Translations under genes and position numbers: made by a program
Notes under the pieces: generated by a model
The model's database searches: none
What the model was told of the DNA's origin: nothing
The model's input: only the letters and a program-made list of their open reading frames with translations
Part shown: positions 10,261-22,500 of the stretch, one piece after another
Numbering within the stretch: the first letter of the stretch is position 1
Layout of the letters: each line of letters opens with the position of its first letter
DNA from: Sanguinoderma infundibulare
Taxonomy: Eukaryota; Basidiomycota; Agaricomycetes; Polyporales; Polyporaceae
DNA length: 64,000 nucleotides
Direction of reading: 5' to 3'
Assembly (NCBI GenBank): GCA_032821775.1
Contig: JAVLRN010000013.1
Location: 434,001 to 498,000, forward strand

Positions 10261-12253
10261 ATGGACAAGCTCGATCGCAAGGTTGAGCATGCGCTGGTGT
10301 ACACTACGGGTACCCCTTCAGCGGGCCGCGGCGCGATCGAACCTCGCGCGGCCGTGCATAGGAGGCTTATTGGTCGGATGGCTCGCATCCTGGCCATCGT
10401 TGCTGCTGCAGCGATCGTCGGGTTCCACCTCGCCAAGCACATTCCATACGTGCAAGACAACGCGGAGGTCTACGTTCACCCAGCTAGCCCAACGACCAAG
10501 GAATTCGACTGGCAGTCGGTGAGCCTGTTGCCCTCCCTTGGCTCGCAATTGGTCGCTCAACAGGTTCTATCCGGACACTGAACCGTCCAGGTTGAGCCAT
10601 CCACGGACATCCGCTGGACGTCCTGCTACGACGGCCATCTCTGTGCTCGCCTTCTCCTCCCCCTCGACTACCTCTCCGAGTCAGAGGACGCCTCCGAGCC
10701 CGGTCCCGGTCCCACGACGGCGATAGCGCTGCGCATGATTCCCGCCCGGGACCGCGCCAACCCTCCGCGCGGCACCATCCTCGTCAACCCCGGCGGTCCC
10801 GGCGGGTCCGGCACGTCCTTCCTCATGCGCGCCGGCGCGAACATTTCGACGGTCGTGGGCGGCTCGTTCAACGTCCTCGGCTTCGACCCGCGCGGCATCG
10901 GCGCGAGCACGCCGCACCTCGATTGCTTCGCCAGTAAGAACCAGCGGGACATCTGGATGATGCAGGAGGGGAACCGGTTCTTGAACGCGTCGGACGAGGG
11001 GCTGCTGGGCTTGTTCCGCGCGCGGGCGCGCGTCGTTGGCGACAGGTGCTTGGAGAGCGAGGGGGGAGGGGACGAGGGGATCGCGCGGTTCATGAGCACG
11101 GCGAGCGTCGCGACAGATATGTTGAGAATTACGGAGAAGCTGGGGCAGGAGAAGCTGCTCTACTGGGGCTTCGTGAGTTCGTTCAGATCTCAGTCTCACC
11201 TGCCGCATGTGCACTCACGCGCGTATTCAGAGCTACGGGTCCGTCCTGGGCCAGTACTTCGCGGCGATGTACCCCGACAAGGTCGGGCGCGTCATCATCG
11301 ACGGCGTGTACGACGCGCAGAACTATCGCGCCGCGCTCTGGGACTCCAACCTCGCTGACAACGAAGCCGTCATCGACTCACTCTTCACCTACTGTCACCA
11401 GGCTGGCCCGCTCAATTGCGCGCTGTACGAGCCCACGCCCTCTGCGATCCGCGAACGCTACTACCGCGCACTCGACGCTGTCGAACGCGAGCCCATCCCG
11501 ATCGCGTCGACGGATCCCCCAGCAGTGCTTACGCGCAAGACACTAGTCACCCAGATCTTCCGGGCCGCGTACAAACCCCTCACGAGCTACGCGACCGTCG
11601 TCGACACAATTCGCGCGATTGAGACCGGGAACCAAACAGCCCTCGCCGCGCTCGCGCCGAGCATCGTCGGCACGCCAGAGTGCCAGTGCGCGGACGGGCC
11701 TCCGGAGTTCCTGAACACCGACGCGTTCAGCGCGATCGCGTGCGGGGACGGTGACAAGCGCGTGTTCGACGCAGACGCGTACCGGGCGTACTACGCCAAT
11801 CTGACGCGTGGCGCGCCGACGGCGGGGCCGATCTGGGCCGTGTACGCCCTTGGGTGTACGGAGTGGTCTGTGCGGCCGAAGTGGCGGTACACGGGCCCGC
11901 TCGGGGCGCAGAACACGTCGCACCCCATCCTCATCGTGCAGCCGAAGTACGACCCCGTGTGTCCGCTCGGGGACGCGCTCACGGTGCGGGAGCGGTACGG
12001 AGGGGCGGGGCTGCTCGTGCAGAACTCGCACGGGCACTGCTCGATCAGCGCGCCGAGTGTGTGCACGGCGCGGCATGTGCGGGCGTACCTGGAGGAGGGG
12101 AAGCTGCCGGCGGAGGGGACGATTTGCGAGCCGGACGCGATACCATTTGTGGGCCAGGTGAGCGACGTACGGGCGATGTCGGCGGAGGATGGGGAGCTGT
12201 TGGATGCGCTGAGGGGCTTGTCGGAGGTGGTTCCTATGTTCGGTGTGTATTAG
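10261..12253 (+). CDS. TAP-like alpha/beta hydrolase (peptidase S33 type), copy A
   Basis: Three exons, 10,261-10,518, 10,591-11,172 and 11,231-12,253, give 620 residues. Residues about 40-57 form one membrane segment (RILAIVAAAAIVGFHLA), so it is probably a signal-anchored, lumenal or extracellular enzyme. The oxyanion region reads NPGGPGGSGTSF and the nucleophile elbow is GFSYG (Ser281); intron 2 falls directly before this Ser. The acid is probably Asp521 (IVQPKYDPVCP) and the base His549 (SHGHCS), in a TAP-like C-terminal domain rich in Cys. Relatives are annotated as prolyl aminopeptidase-like or tripeptidyl aminopeptidase-like exopeptidases. The exact substrate is not visible. It is transcribed away from the zinc-protein gene of the same block. 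Confidence 0.85.
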
Positions 12254-13902
12254 CTCGACTCGGACGTTTCCGGGAGAATATCCCAGCACGGCGGGACCGG
12301 TCGCAGACACAGAACCCTCTTTTCGCGGAGCAAGTGTGTTGTTGACGACGGCGAGATGGAACCAGAGAGCTACCTGGTCATTAGAAAGGATATGGTCAGC
12401 TGTATCCACGATCTTGACTATGGATGGTGAGAGCTACCAGAAGGGCCACAAGCCTCACTGAGACAGATGAAGCCAAGTTCTACCTGGCGGTCACCCCAGA
12501 TCTCTCATGTAGCGGCATCGGTTGACGAGGTCATCATTGCCTGCGCCCGCTTTGGTATTTTGCACGTGAAGAGAAAACTGTGAGGATGCTCATAGATCCC
12601 TTGATTTCCACTCCGGTTTTCGGTCCCCTAAACAAGAGTCGGCGTCGACCGAGTGCCCGTAGACTCGCGGACATAGGTCGATCTGCGCTATCCCGCATGC
12701 TTCTACTGACCTGTCCGTCCACTCCCCTCGCCCATGGCATGTCAGTACGTACTTCATAAAGTGGATATCAGGAGACAGATACCTGGGCTCGGTATATGAG
12801 AGGTGATAGCCGGGTAATCACTCACTGAGGAGAGGGAGCTGTCCGCCAGCCAGTACGTTGGCGGTCTCAGTGGCGGATCGATTCTTGACAATGTGGCCCA
12901 ATGTGCGCAAGATCGCTATCAGTATTAAGTATTCCATACGCCGGGATTTATGTAAACACTCACTTTGTGCGGGTAAACGAGCCATCACGTTGGCAAATCG
13001 ACCGCGGTCGACCTTTCAAGCTGTCAGCGCCACTGAGCTTGAAGCTTCGGCGAGTTTTGCGTGTATGCAACGACGAAAACATCCAAGATCATCAGGACAG
13101 CACAAGGACAGAGCATATCTCAAAATGCTGCGCCGAGGCCTGGGTTCCCAGAGGGATTAGAGCAGGGTCAGTGCTGTGAGCGAGCAGCGGTTGGCAATTC
13201 CTGTGAACCCGCTCGTCACGTGTCCGCTAGGTGGCCACCCATCATCCTGTTTTGGCAATATGGATCCTTGTTCGTCACGTCCTGAGCGACTTGGGGGTGC
13301 TACCACGTACTTTGAAGCCAGTTGAAGACGTCGATTCCGTTCATGCGTCCTGACAATGCAGACCCCGGCGACTAGGGAAGGCCTTCGGACGACGTCGATG
13401 AAAGCCGACGGTGGCAGCGGCCCAGGCATTTGATGAAATAGTAGGTGAGCACCATGATATCCTCATCTTTGCCATCCTGGCATTACCCAAGCTGTGATCA
13501 CACTCCAAGTCAGCTCGCTGGTCATTCTGAATCCACGGTGGTATAGAGCACATTGATTCTACTGCCCCGTCATCTGTAGCAGGACCAATCATGGCCGCTG
13601 CATCACGATGGTGGTGATCATGCAGCGAGGCGGCCGATGTGCGGCGCAAGCCATCCATGTTTCGGACAACTCGCAGCTGACGTATCACCTCACAAAAGGT
13701 CTAAAGATTGAGAAGCACCCTCCGAGGGTCTACGTCTGTCATGGAGGTCGGTGTGGATCCCCTTCACAATGGACTAGATGCCTCACCGGCTCACGTCTAG
13801 CCGGGCGCACATACGGCAAAGCTCGAGACCGGTGGCGAAGGAGAACAGATGGTCGACTATGCAACCATTGAGGGGGAGATTCGGTAGGTCTCAGTGTTCG
13901 TC
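12254..13902. other. Gene-poor spacer
   Basis: Between the hydrolase of block A and the methyltransferase gene only short frames without domain or codon support are present on either strand. Confidence 0.5.
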
Positions 13903-13910
13903 TATATAAT
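13903..13910 (+). promoter_or_regulatory. TATA box of the methyltransferase gene
   Basis: TATATAAT, 58-65 nt upstream of the ATG at 13,968. Confidence 0.6.
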
Positions 13911-13967
13911 GGGCGAGTGCACCTTCTGATTGGAACACCACTCCTTCCACATACACACACCGTCTAG

Positions 13968-14721
13968 ATGTCCTACTTCAAGGCTGTCGCCCTCGTTGCC
14001 TCTGCAGTGCTCTATACGGCTGCACTCGCTCCGCCTCAGCCACGCGTTGTCAGCAACGCAGTGTACAAGGGTCAAGCATACGAGTACATTGTCCGGTACA
14101 TCGCGTATACAGCGGGGGTAGGTGTCTTCATCGCAAAATGCGATTCGATATATTGACTGTTGCCTTGCCTCATAGGTGACGATCATGATACCGTCGCTCC
14201 TTCACACATTCCTTCTCGTCTATCCAGGCGCACACTCCCTCCCAATTACCCCGCTCATTTGCCCCACCACTCCTTCCCATGCCCAGCTCGCCACGTTCGC
14301 CCCCTCCTTCCTCGCCGGCCTCGCCATCCTGCTATCCGGCGCCTTCATGCGCCTCTGGTCCTACCACACGCTCGGCAACCTCTTCACCTTCGAAGTCGTC
14401 ATCAAAGATGACCACAAGCTCGTCACCGCTGGCCCGTACGCCCACGTCCGCCACCCGGCCTACACCGGCATGGCGCTCCTCACCGTCGGCGCGTACCTCT
14501 TGCACTTTGGCGAGGGGGGCTACGTCGCGCGGTGCGGCATCGAGGGCATCCCTGCGCTCGCCGTCTTCGGGTGGGCGTGGCGCATCTCGTCGCTGTTCGG
14601 GTTCGTGTCGCTGTACCGGCGATGCGGTATCGAGGACGAGAAGCTGAAGACGCAGTTCGGGGCGGGATGGGTGAAGTACAGGGAGGAGGTGCCGTATGCG
14701 TTGGTCCCGTATGTGATGTAG
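13968..14721 (+). CDS. Isoprenylcysteine carboxyl methyltransferase-like membrane protein
   Basis: Two exons, 13,968-14,117 and 14,176-14,721, give 231 residues. The signature of ICMT and related phospholipid methyltransferases is present: GPYAHVRHPAYTG (RHP at residues 142-144), preceded by RLWSYHTLGNLFTFEV and followed by a hydrophobic span. Four or so membrane segments are visible, including an N-terminal one at residues 5-20. ICMT/Ste14 methylates the C-terminal prenylcysteine of CaaX proteins in the ER using S-adenosylmethionine. Agaricomycetes carry several shorter ICMT-like paralogues, and this may be one of them rather than the single Ste14 orthologue. Start chosen as the first ATG after the TATA box. 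Alternatives include a PEMT/NnrU-like methyltransferase. Confidence 0.8.
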
Positions 14722-15092
14722 TGCTAGATAGTTCGCTCGTTACGGGATGTCCGGTGGCCAACGGCGACATAATTATTCAGGGTTCGGATGTATTGCTAGG
14801 TCATTAACTGCAATGTCAATTGCATACGTGAGAGGCACGTAACAGTCATGGGTCTGAGAGAGGCTCTATGCTCGAGTCGAATATCCCCGAGGGCGGAGAA
14901 GGGGCCGGACCGGCGCCCGGGCGTGTTCTTGCCGAGTCGAGCCTGGCTCAGGCAAGGTCTCGGACATCATCCCACTCCTCGTCCTCTCTTCCTGCCCCCG
15001 CGTTGGCCTCAATCTCGCCGGTTCGGAGGATACTTATGCTTTGGCAACACACCTTCAGCTGCAGCGCGACTCGAGTCTAAGCGCAACTTTTC

Positions 15093-18000
15093 ATGTTTCC
15101 TCTACGTCGGTGCAGCGCACTACTCCACCGAAGACCGACGCTCAGCTCTTCATCAACCCCCCACCACCTTCGCTTCAAAACTAGACTCAACGTCAACCAT
15201 GTTCATGCTCAAAAGGTCTCGACGACGAATGTGGAGCCTTCGAGGCTGAAGGCGTCTCTGCCAAAGCTCAACCCGTGGATCTACGTCGTGCCCACGACCG
15301 TGCTCGTGCTCGGCGGAGCGGGCGCGCTGGCGTACAACTACAACCAACCATTCCGACATACGGCCCTCGCCGTAGTTAGGTGCTCGAGGATAGCAGGTGC
15401 GTGTTCGTCTGGACGTTGGGAGGATTGTCGTGTGACGGGTCAATTTGCGTGGAACGTAGAGGCGGCCATCCTCGGAGCGATTGACTACAAGATGGTTTTC
15501 GCCAAAAAGTACGACTCGGAAGAGGCCCGGCTCGAGGCATACTCGGAATGCCACACGCGCAACGCTCGGAGAGTGCTCAAGGCACTTCTCGCCAATGGAG
15601 GTGCGCCATTTTGCGCTGTCATCAATCGCTTCCCGCACATACTGAAGCAAGCGCGTCAGGCATCTTCATCAAGCTCGGCCAGCACATGGCGTCCGTGTAA
15701 GTCCCCTCCCCACTCCTCAATTCACGCGCACATACGGCGACCGACCGCTCCCCACCCAAAGCGCAGTCCTGCCGCCGGAGTGGACGAGCACGATGCGGCC
15801 GCTGCAAGACCAGTGTGAGCCGACCGCGTACGCCGACCTCGAACGCATGTTTCGGTCCGACATCGGCGTGTCCATCCCCGAGTACTTTGACGAGTTCGAC
15901 CCCACGCCGATCGGCGTCGCGAGTCTCGCGCAGGTCCACGTGGGCAAGTTGAGGGGGAGCGGGGAGAAGGTCGCTGTGAAGCTGCAGCACCCACATCTGC
16001 AGGAGTTTTGCGAGATCGACATGGAGATGGTTGAGGTGTCATTAGGTGCGTGCTCAGTCTTTGGTGTGTTAGTCTCGTTGCTAGCACCCGAGTCGAAGGG
16101 GCAATACGAAGCATATGAGAAGGCAGTTCAACAGCTTCGGGAATTTCCTAGGCCATGTGGGGCTTCCCTTCGTACTCTCGTGTGCAACGTTACAGTCCCC
16201 CCGATAATTCCCCCTTGTCCCTGATCACGAGTCCGGACAAAATACAGACCGGACAAGACCGTCTCGACCCAGAGCAGAGCATGGATGGTTGTGTCAAGGG
16301 CGGCGTAGCAGAGCGGCCTCATCTACTCCCCGCGATGTCAAAAATGTATCGGAGTATGATGACGTCCTGCAACCTGCTCCCCCTGCCTGATCTCATGTGT
16401 TGGCAAATTGACCGAATCCCATATGGCTGACGCCGATTCTGGACAAGATGGGTCCGAAGGGCCCTTCGAGTCGAGTCCGGACGAAATCAGCCCAATGGGG
16501 GCCCGTCGGATCAGGCATTTGAGGGTGGGACGTAACGTTACGTGCCCTACGATGAGTGTCATGAACTACTGGTGCAAGTACACCACAGATCCGTGCGACG
16601 AAGCAGGCGCAGAAATTGACATAGCGCCCCCTACGCGTCTCTGTCGCTGCTGTCGAGGAATTTTGGGCCGTAAGAAAGACTTAGAGTGTGGGCTGACACT
16701 GACATTCGCAGGATGGATCAAGCACTTGTTCCCCGAGTTCGAGTTCACGTGGCTCGGGGAGGAGATGCGCGAGAACCTGCCGAAGGAGATGGACTTCGTG
16801 CACGAGAAGTGCAACGCGGAGCGAGCGATTGCGGACTTTGCGAACGTTAGGACATCGCTGTACATTCGTACGTACTCGCGTTCAGGTAGCATATGCGCAC
16901 AATCGCTCATACAGGATTGTAGCTCAAGTCAAGGAGGCAAGGAAGCGGATACTGGTGATGGAGTACATCCAGGGTGGCCGGGTAGACGACCTGGTGTACT
17001 TGTCGGAACACAACATCGACAGGAACAAGGTCGCGCTGGAGCTCGCGCGGATATTCTGCCAGATGGTGCACATAAACGGATGGTTCCATGCCGTAAGTTC
17101 CGTTTCCGGATTCGTCTCCACTTCGATCACGACGTTTACTGGCCTTGCAGGACCCCCACCCAGGAAACTTGCTCATCCGCCCAGCGCGTCCCGACTCCAA
17201 GTCCCCGTACAACTTTGAGATCGTGCTGCTCGACCACGGTCTGTACTTTGACCTCGACACCGCGCTCCGGATAAACTACAGCAAATGGTGGCTCGCGCTG
17301 ATCGCGCCCGCGTCGAAGGAGGTTATCGCGGACCGCAAGGAGTACGCGAAGCTCGTAGGGAACATCGACGAGGACCTCGTGAGTCCCCGCGTATCCTTTT
17401 TGTATAATGTTTTTTAATCCGTGTACACACCAGTACCCGGTGTTCGAGGCGGCGATCACTGGCCGCGCCGCGCTGGAGGACTCGGGGCACAGCGGCGGGG
17501 GGTTCAATCGTGGGCGGAGCATGGTCGACTTGTCGGCGCAGACGGAGGAGGAGATGGAGGCGATCCGGAACGCGGTCGTCCAGCAGGAGGGCTTGCTGCT
17601 GTCGGTGTTTGATGTGCTGAGGAGGGTGCCGAGGAGGGTGCTGATGGTGCTGAAGCTGAACGACTTGACGAGGAGTCTGGATCGGGCGTTGGCGACGACG
17701 CATGCGAATGTAAGTTTGCGCGTTGTGAACGGGGGATATGATGTCGATGTTTACGATTCGTAGATCCGGATATTCCTTATCACCGCCAAATATTGTACGT
17801 TCGCCGTGTGGCTGGACGAGAGCCAGAGGCTGGTCTCAGCCATGCGGCGGAAGGGTCTGTCTGGCATGTCCTTGGGCTTGTTGTGGGACTACTTCCGGGT
17901 GTGGTGGTGCGTCTCCGTCTCTGGTCGTTGTTCAGTTTCTTGGCTAAACGATTTGATTCCAGGCGTTACGAGAAGATGTACCGTTCGCTCGAGTTTGTCG

Positions 18001-18113
18001 AGTGGTGGATGGATACGAGTGCACGGATAGTCATGGTGAAGGCTTGGGTACGAGGACTGTTCACGGTCGGCGGGCTGCAGGGGGCCCATAAGGCCGCTGC
18101 TGGTCTGGCATGA
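15093..18113 (+). CDS. ABC1/ADCK atypical kinase-like protein (Mcp2/ADCK1 type)
   Basis: Ten exons: 15,093-15,396, 15,460-15,600, 15,660-15,696, 15,762-16,045, 16,712-16,871, 16,915-17,092, 17,151-17,378, 17,434-17,709, 17,764-17,906 and 17,963-18,113; 633 residues, all in phase. The N-terminus is basic and Ser-rich with a membrane span (residues about 63-83, WIYVVPTTVLVLGGAGALAY), consistent with the mitochondrial inner membrane. UbiB/ABC1 motifs: FIKLGQHMAS, SLAQVHVG, VAVKLQ (Lys234), MEYIQG, DPHPGN (residues 369-374) and LLDHG (Asp396, DHG in place of DFG). Yeast Mcp2 and animal ADCK1 affect mitochondrial lipid and coenzyme Q balance; that role is inferred by family. Intron 4 is 666 nt, ten times the others. 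Confidence 0.9.
16046..16711 (+). other. Oversized intron with degenerate terminal-inverted-repeat-like ends
   Basis: This intron of the ADCK-like gene is 666 nt against about 45-65 nt elsewhere in the gene. An AACGTTAC-x-GTCCC-like segment at about 16,186-16,200, followed by CCTGATC, has an inverted counterpart at about 16,508-16,545. The interval may be an old non-autonomous DNA element, but the match is imperfect and no target-site duplication is clear. Confidence 0.3.
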
Positions 18114-18422
18114 CTTCAGTCGAGGGTAGATGCTTATGATACATAGTTAGACTAATGAGCCTACAGTCGACAACGTTATTGGAAACGGACGCGGTGGAAA
18201 GAGTTGGTGTTTGGACACTGAAGTGCGGTTTACGCCCTGCGAGCTGCTGATCTTCCACGACCTTAGGGCACGGAAAACAGTTACTGTGAACACATCTCGA
18301 GACTACTGAACGTACAATCAAACACTTTAATGGGGATCGAGATTATATGCAGCGACAGCGGCTTGGCAAAGCAGATGCAAGGAATGAGGAGGGACGGAGG
18401 AATGTCGAAAGAGGAAGAACGT

Positions 18423-19175
18423 TCATTTGTCCAGTCGTGCGAAGAACGAGTCGATTACGTTGCTGCTCTTCTTGAGAGACTCCCACTATCAGATGGAGAA
18501 GTCAGGTTTACGGGAAGATGAAGTGTGCTGCGGTAGGACGTACCTGCTCCTGGGTGATCGAGATGCCCTTCTTGCCTGGCTTGAGATCGTCGTCGTCGCC
18601 GTAAAATTCTCGTATGTCAAGGAATCTTCCTCCTGGTGTTGACGAGTGTCAGCATAACGGACGCCAAGATTCAGCGCAGGGACAACGCACCCTTGAACGA
18701 CCTCACAGTCGCCCGCTTCCTCTTGCCCAAGTCGACAAACCGCTCCCCAGTGCTAGTCACGCCGACCTTGATATCGCCCGTGTCCCCCTCGTCATCGTCC
18801 ACGGGAGGGAGCTTAGGCTTTTTGATAGACTAGCAACGTCCGTAAGACACTGCGCCCAAATATACGCGTGAATGCGAGGATAGACATACCGGTGGTTTGG
18901 CAGCCTTCGGCTTCTCCTTCTCCTTCTTAGCTTTGGACTTCTTGGGGGGCTTTTCCTCTTCACTATCATCGTTTGAGGTATCCTTGGTCTGGATGCGATG
19001 GAATTAGCGAGCATGAACAGATAGAAAGTGGTCAATCCCAAACCTTCGCTTTCTTGCCGCTGCGACGTGCGGTCTGGGTGCTATTGAGGGGTCGCTCGGG
19101 GGAGCTGGCAGCTGCCTGGAGGGGAGTCTCGTCTTCCTCGTCGCTGGAAGACTCTGCAGCTTTGCGTTTGACCAT
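18423..19175 (-). CDS. SUB1: Transcriptional coactivator PC4/p15 (Sub1)
   Basis: Five exons, 19,044-19,175, 18,890-18,988, 18,691-18,829, 18,544-18,632 and 18,423-18,485, give 173 residues. The first 75 residues are acidic/Ser then Lys-rich (ESSSDEEDE; KKSKAKKEKEKPK). The PC4 single-stranded-DNA-binding domain follows: DIKVGVTSTGERFVDLGKKR-type core, RATVRSFKG, RFLDIREFYGDDDDLKPGKKGI and a final helix WESLKKSSNVIDSFFA. Sub1/PC4 binds melted promoter DNA and supports RNA polymerase II initiation, elongation and genome stability. The gene is divergent from the HECT ligase gene (403 nt between start codons, a shared promoter region) and convergent with the ADCK-like gene. Start codon is the first ATG in frame with the acidic region. 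Confidence 0.93.
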
Positions 19176-19578
19176 CGTGGTCGGCGCGGTGGTCGATGTG
19201 GAGATAGGAGAGCTCGTCGTCAGACGCGTTGGACCGGACGCGTCTTGGACGCGTCTGGCCGAATATAGACCGACGTGTTAATTGTGTGAAAGTGATTGAT
19301 GTTAATGGAGTGTATGCGTGGGAAAGCAGTCGTAATTGGCCCAGGGCGGAGAGGACACCGCGTAAGCGACTCTCGATTCTCCCGCCACTGCGCTCTGCAG
19401 CACACTCCCCCCTCCCGCTGCCCCATCTCCCGCCCGAGCACCGTCTGAAGGCCGGAGAAAACACCCTGCACTCGATCTGCGACATCTCTGTCGTGTAGGA
19501 TGCGGATCCTACACAAATCAAAGCGAGCAGTCGCTCCGGTACGTCCGTTTTCTTGGCGCATGCACCCGCGGCGGACTG
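19176..19578. promoter_or_regulatory. Bidirectional promoter region, SUB1 and HECT ligase
   Basis: The 403 nt between two divergent start codons must hold both promoters. No TATA box is evident on either side; the stretch before the plus-strand start is CT-rich and GC-rich. Confidence 0.5.
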
Positions 19579-22500
19579 ATGGACCCGGTCTCACAACAGC
19601 TGCCCCAGGTTGCGGAGCTCATTAGCAAACTCTTGGACACCCCCGACGACGACCTGCACGGCGTCCTCGCCCAGGTCGACTCCTGGAAATGGCCCCGGTC
19701 GGATCTGAACGCGTGGATCAAGGTCCTCAACAAGTTCGATGCCATCCTCGAGGAGGCCGTCCGCGACTACGACATCGACCGCCTCCAGGTGAACGTCTTC
19801 ACGCCGCTCACCAAGAAGACCGTGTGCGAAATCCTGCGGTTTGAGCGGCTCCTATTGGAGAATTCGACGAACAGGAAGACGTTCAACTCCTACGACGTAC
19901 GTCCCCAGCTCCTATCTCTCATCAGGTGCATTGTCGGTGCGCTCGCTGGTGTTCTCTTGGTGCGCTCGGAGCAATGATATCCGTCTTTGCGGGGTGGAGG
20001 TGTGCGTTGCGGTGAAGCAGAGCGCAATCCTGTGCTTGATAGACTTCCTCCGAGGCCCGCTGATGCACCCTGACGTTGACTCGAATTGGACGCTAATCAC
20101 GATTTTGCGAACAGCGCTTGAACAGTTTGATGTTCTCGTCCGATCTAGACGTCCTCATCCTCGCACTCAACCTCCTACTCCGTCCCGCACAGCAATACTC
20201 CTCGCAGCCCGCGGTTTCACATGCGCTGAGCATTTCGACACCCCGTCTCACCTCACTCGCCAAACGGTGGCCCAACCTTCGCGAGTACGATATCAACCTC
20301 GTTGATTTGGCGACGGAGAAGGGTCGAACACAGGTGGAAGCACTCCCGACGGAGGCGCGGGAGGTGAACTTCGTGTTCTATCGCCAAGCGTCGTCATCAA
20401 GTGCGAAATTGAAGGACGAGAAGAAGGAGGGGACCACAGAAGGTGATGTCTTTGGTTCGACGCCGACGCCTCGCAAGCCCTCTACGTCGGCCGGGGCCGC
20501 GACGTCCGCGAGCGCGTCGACGTCGTCAGGCGCGGTCACCATCCACATCGACAGCAAGACGATCGAGAGCAAGCCGGCGATGGACATCCTCGCCGACACG
20601 ATCGAAGCATACAACGTGCCGGACGGTGAAAAGTTCGAGCTCCTGATGCGTATTCGGGGCGCGCAGGTGTTGACTAACGCGTACGCCGGTGATCGCGAAA
20701 AACTCGTGGTGGTTCGCTTGCTCGCCACGGCGATCTTTGGTCACACACACTCGGACTCGCAGGCACAGTCGTCCCTGTTCTTGTACGAACCTGACCTCAT
20801 CACGCATATTGCGGAGCTTCTCCAGCTCGACCGCGGCGTCGATATCCAAGTGCAGACCGCGGCTGTCGCTGCGCTTGACGCTATGTCTCGGTATAGGTCC
20901 AAGATCCAAGACGTTCTTACTGCTGTGAACGCTAGCGTCAACCATGGCATCCTCATGGCTCTGCTCCGCAAGACCGTCTCGGATGTCGCTCAAGCAACCT
21001 CTACCGTGCCACAAGCGTTTGTGGAGGCGCTCTTCTCATTCATTACCTTCCTTGCTACGCACTCTACCGGAGGCAACATGATCGTGGGCGCGGGCTTGAT
21101 CCCGGTGCTAATTTCGGCGATTGAGAACCGACTAGCGAACCGCCTATATCTTGTCTCGAAGACTATGCAGCTCCTCGACAACGTTTTGTACGGCTACACT
21201 AACGCGTTCACGCTTTTCTGCAACGCCCGTGGCGTCGAGATTCTCGTTGATCGGATCGAGGTCAGTATTTCTCTCTCCTTCTCATGTTACCTGCTTGAAT
21301 AACGTCTTCGATTCAGAACGAAGTCAGCCTCGACACCGAGGAGTGCGGAAATGACGGCGCTCCAAATGACGCTGTTGCTCCGTACGGTCCGTGCTCTATT
21401 AATCTATCGGTCGTGCCGTAATTTACACTATCTGTAGGCAAGCTCTCGGTTGCTCGCACCGCTGTGCTCAAGCACACCCTGCGTTCCATCCATCGTATGA
21501 TGCAGTCGTCAGGAACGTCGGAGGGCCTTCGGGGATTGCTTGATTCGTCGTTGCTGAAGTCCGCGAAGAAGATTATGCAGCATCGCGCCATCTTCGGACC
21601 TAGTGCTCTCGCTCTCGGTATGCATCGTTTAGCGAATGTAAGTCTAGGCTTGCTAATGCGACGTATGTGCAGCCATCAACATCATGGCCATCTTCGTGCA
21701 CAACGAGCCCACATGCTTGTCAGTCATTCAGGAGGCGGGCCTTCCCGAGGTGTTCTATGGCATCATTGAGAAGGGTCTCGAGCCCGTCATCGAAGTCATT
21801 CAGTCCGTGCCGAACGCCCTCGGCGCGTTGTGTCTCAACCAAGCTGGTCAAGATCAACTGACCGCGCGTCCGAACACCATCCCGAGCCTGTTCTCCATCT
21901 TCACGTCTGAGGACCACCAGCGCGTTCTACAAGAGAAGGAGAACGCAGTTCTCATCGGCACCTCTGTCGAAGAGCTCATCCGGCATCATCCGACGCTGAA
22001 GGAAAAGGTCTTCTCCGCGATCAAGACGACCATGGCGCGTATCGAGGAGCTTGGCATGAACTACACCGTCCCGGACGACATCAAGCACTGGTACCGCTTG
22101 CAGCCGCAGAACCCTGCCCCGACGCCTGTGGCCGCTGAGAACACGGACGAGAATGTGGCTATGGATGTCGACCCAGCAACTCCGGAGCCAGCTGCGTCAC
22201 GCGCTGACCCTCAGGCTTCTGGAGAGCAGTCGAATCACAGGGACGACTTCTGGGGACGTTCGCACGATAACAACATTATCTCCTACATCGACGTCTTTGG
22301 CAAGGTATGGCAATACTTCGACCCTGCTTACGAATCACTAACATCTTCGTTGTAGTTCCTGGAGGGCTTCTTCCAACACGTTCCACACTGCCGCGATTTC
22401 GTTGCAGATCCTGACGGTCTTGAGCGCCTCGCTAAGCTTACCACTCTTCCCTGTCTCCCTTACGATTTCGCAAACAGCGTCGCGTCGGACTCGCTCGTTC

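Larger units (their letters stand above)
6370..12253 (+). repeat. Segmental repeat block A (inverted relative to blocks B and C)
   Basis: This block holds a minus-strand zinc-protein gene and a plus-strand hydrolase gene, divergently transcribed. Its reverse complement matches 51,201-57,600 (block B), and in part 59,640-64,000 (block C). Match extends beyond the genes: the palindrome-like segment at 6400-6447 pairs with 57,525-57,572, the TATA region at 8560, and the spacer around 8760-9680. Part of the intergenic spacer (about 9700-10,240) is private to block A. Similarity stops at the hydrolase stop codon at the right end. Left boundary is approximate. Confidence 0.85.

Noticed and set aside
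10668..12409. Several long minus-strand open frames over the hydrolase
   Set aside because: High GC keeps antisense frames open; the sense strand has the catalytic motifs and in-phase introns.
16408..17274. Plus-strand 288-codon open frame
   Set aside because: It reads through the large ADCK intron and shifts out of the ABC1 frame; kinase motifs are in the spliced model only.
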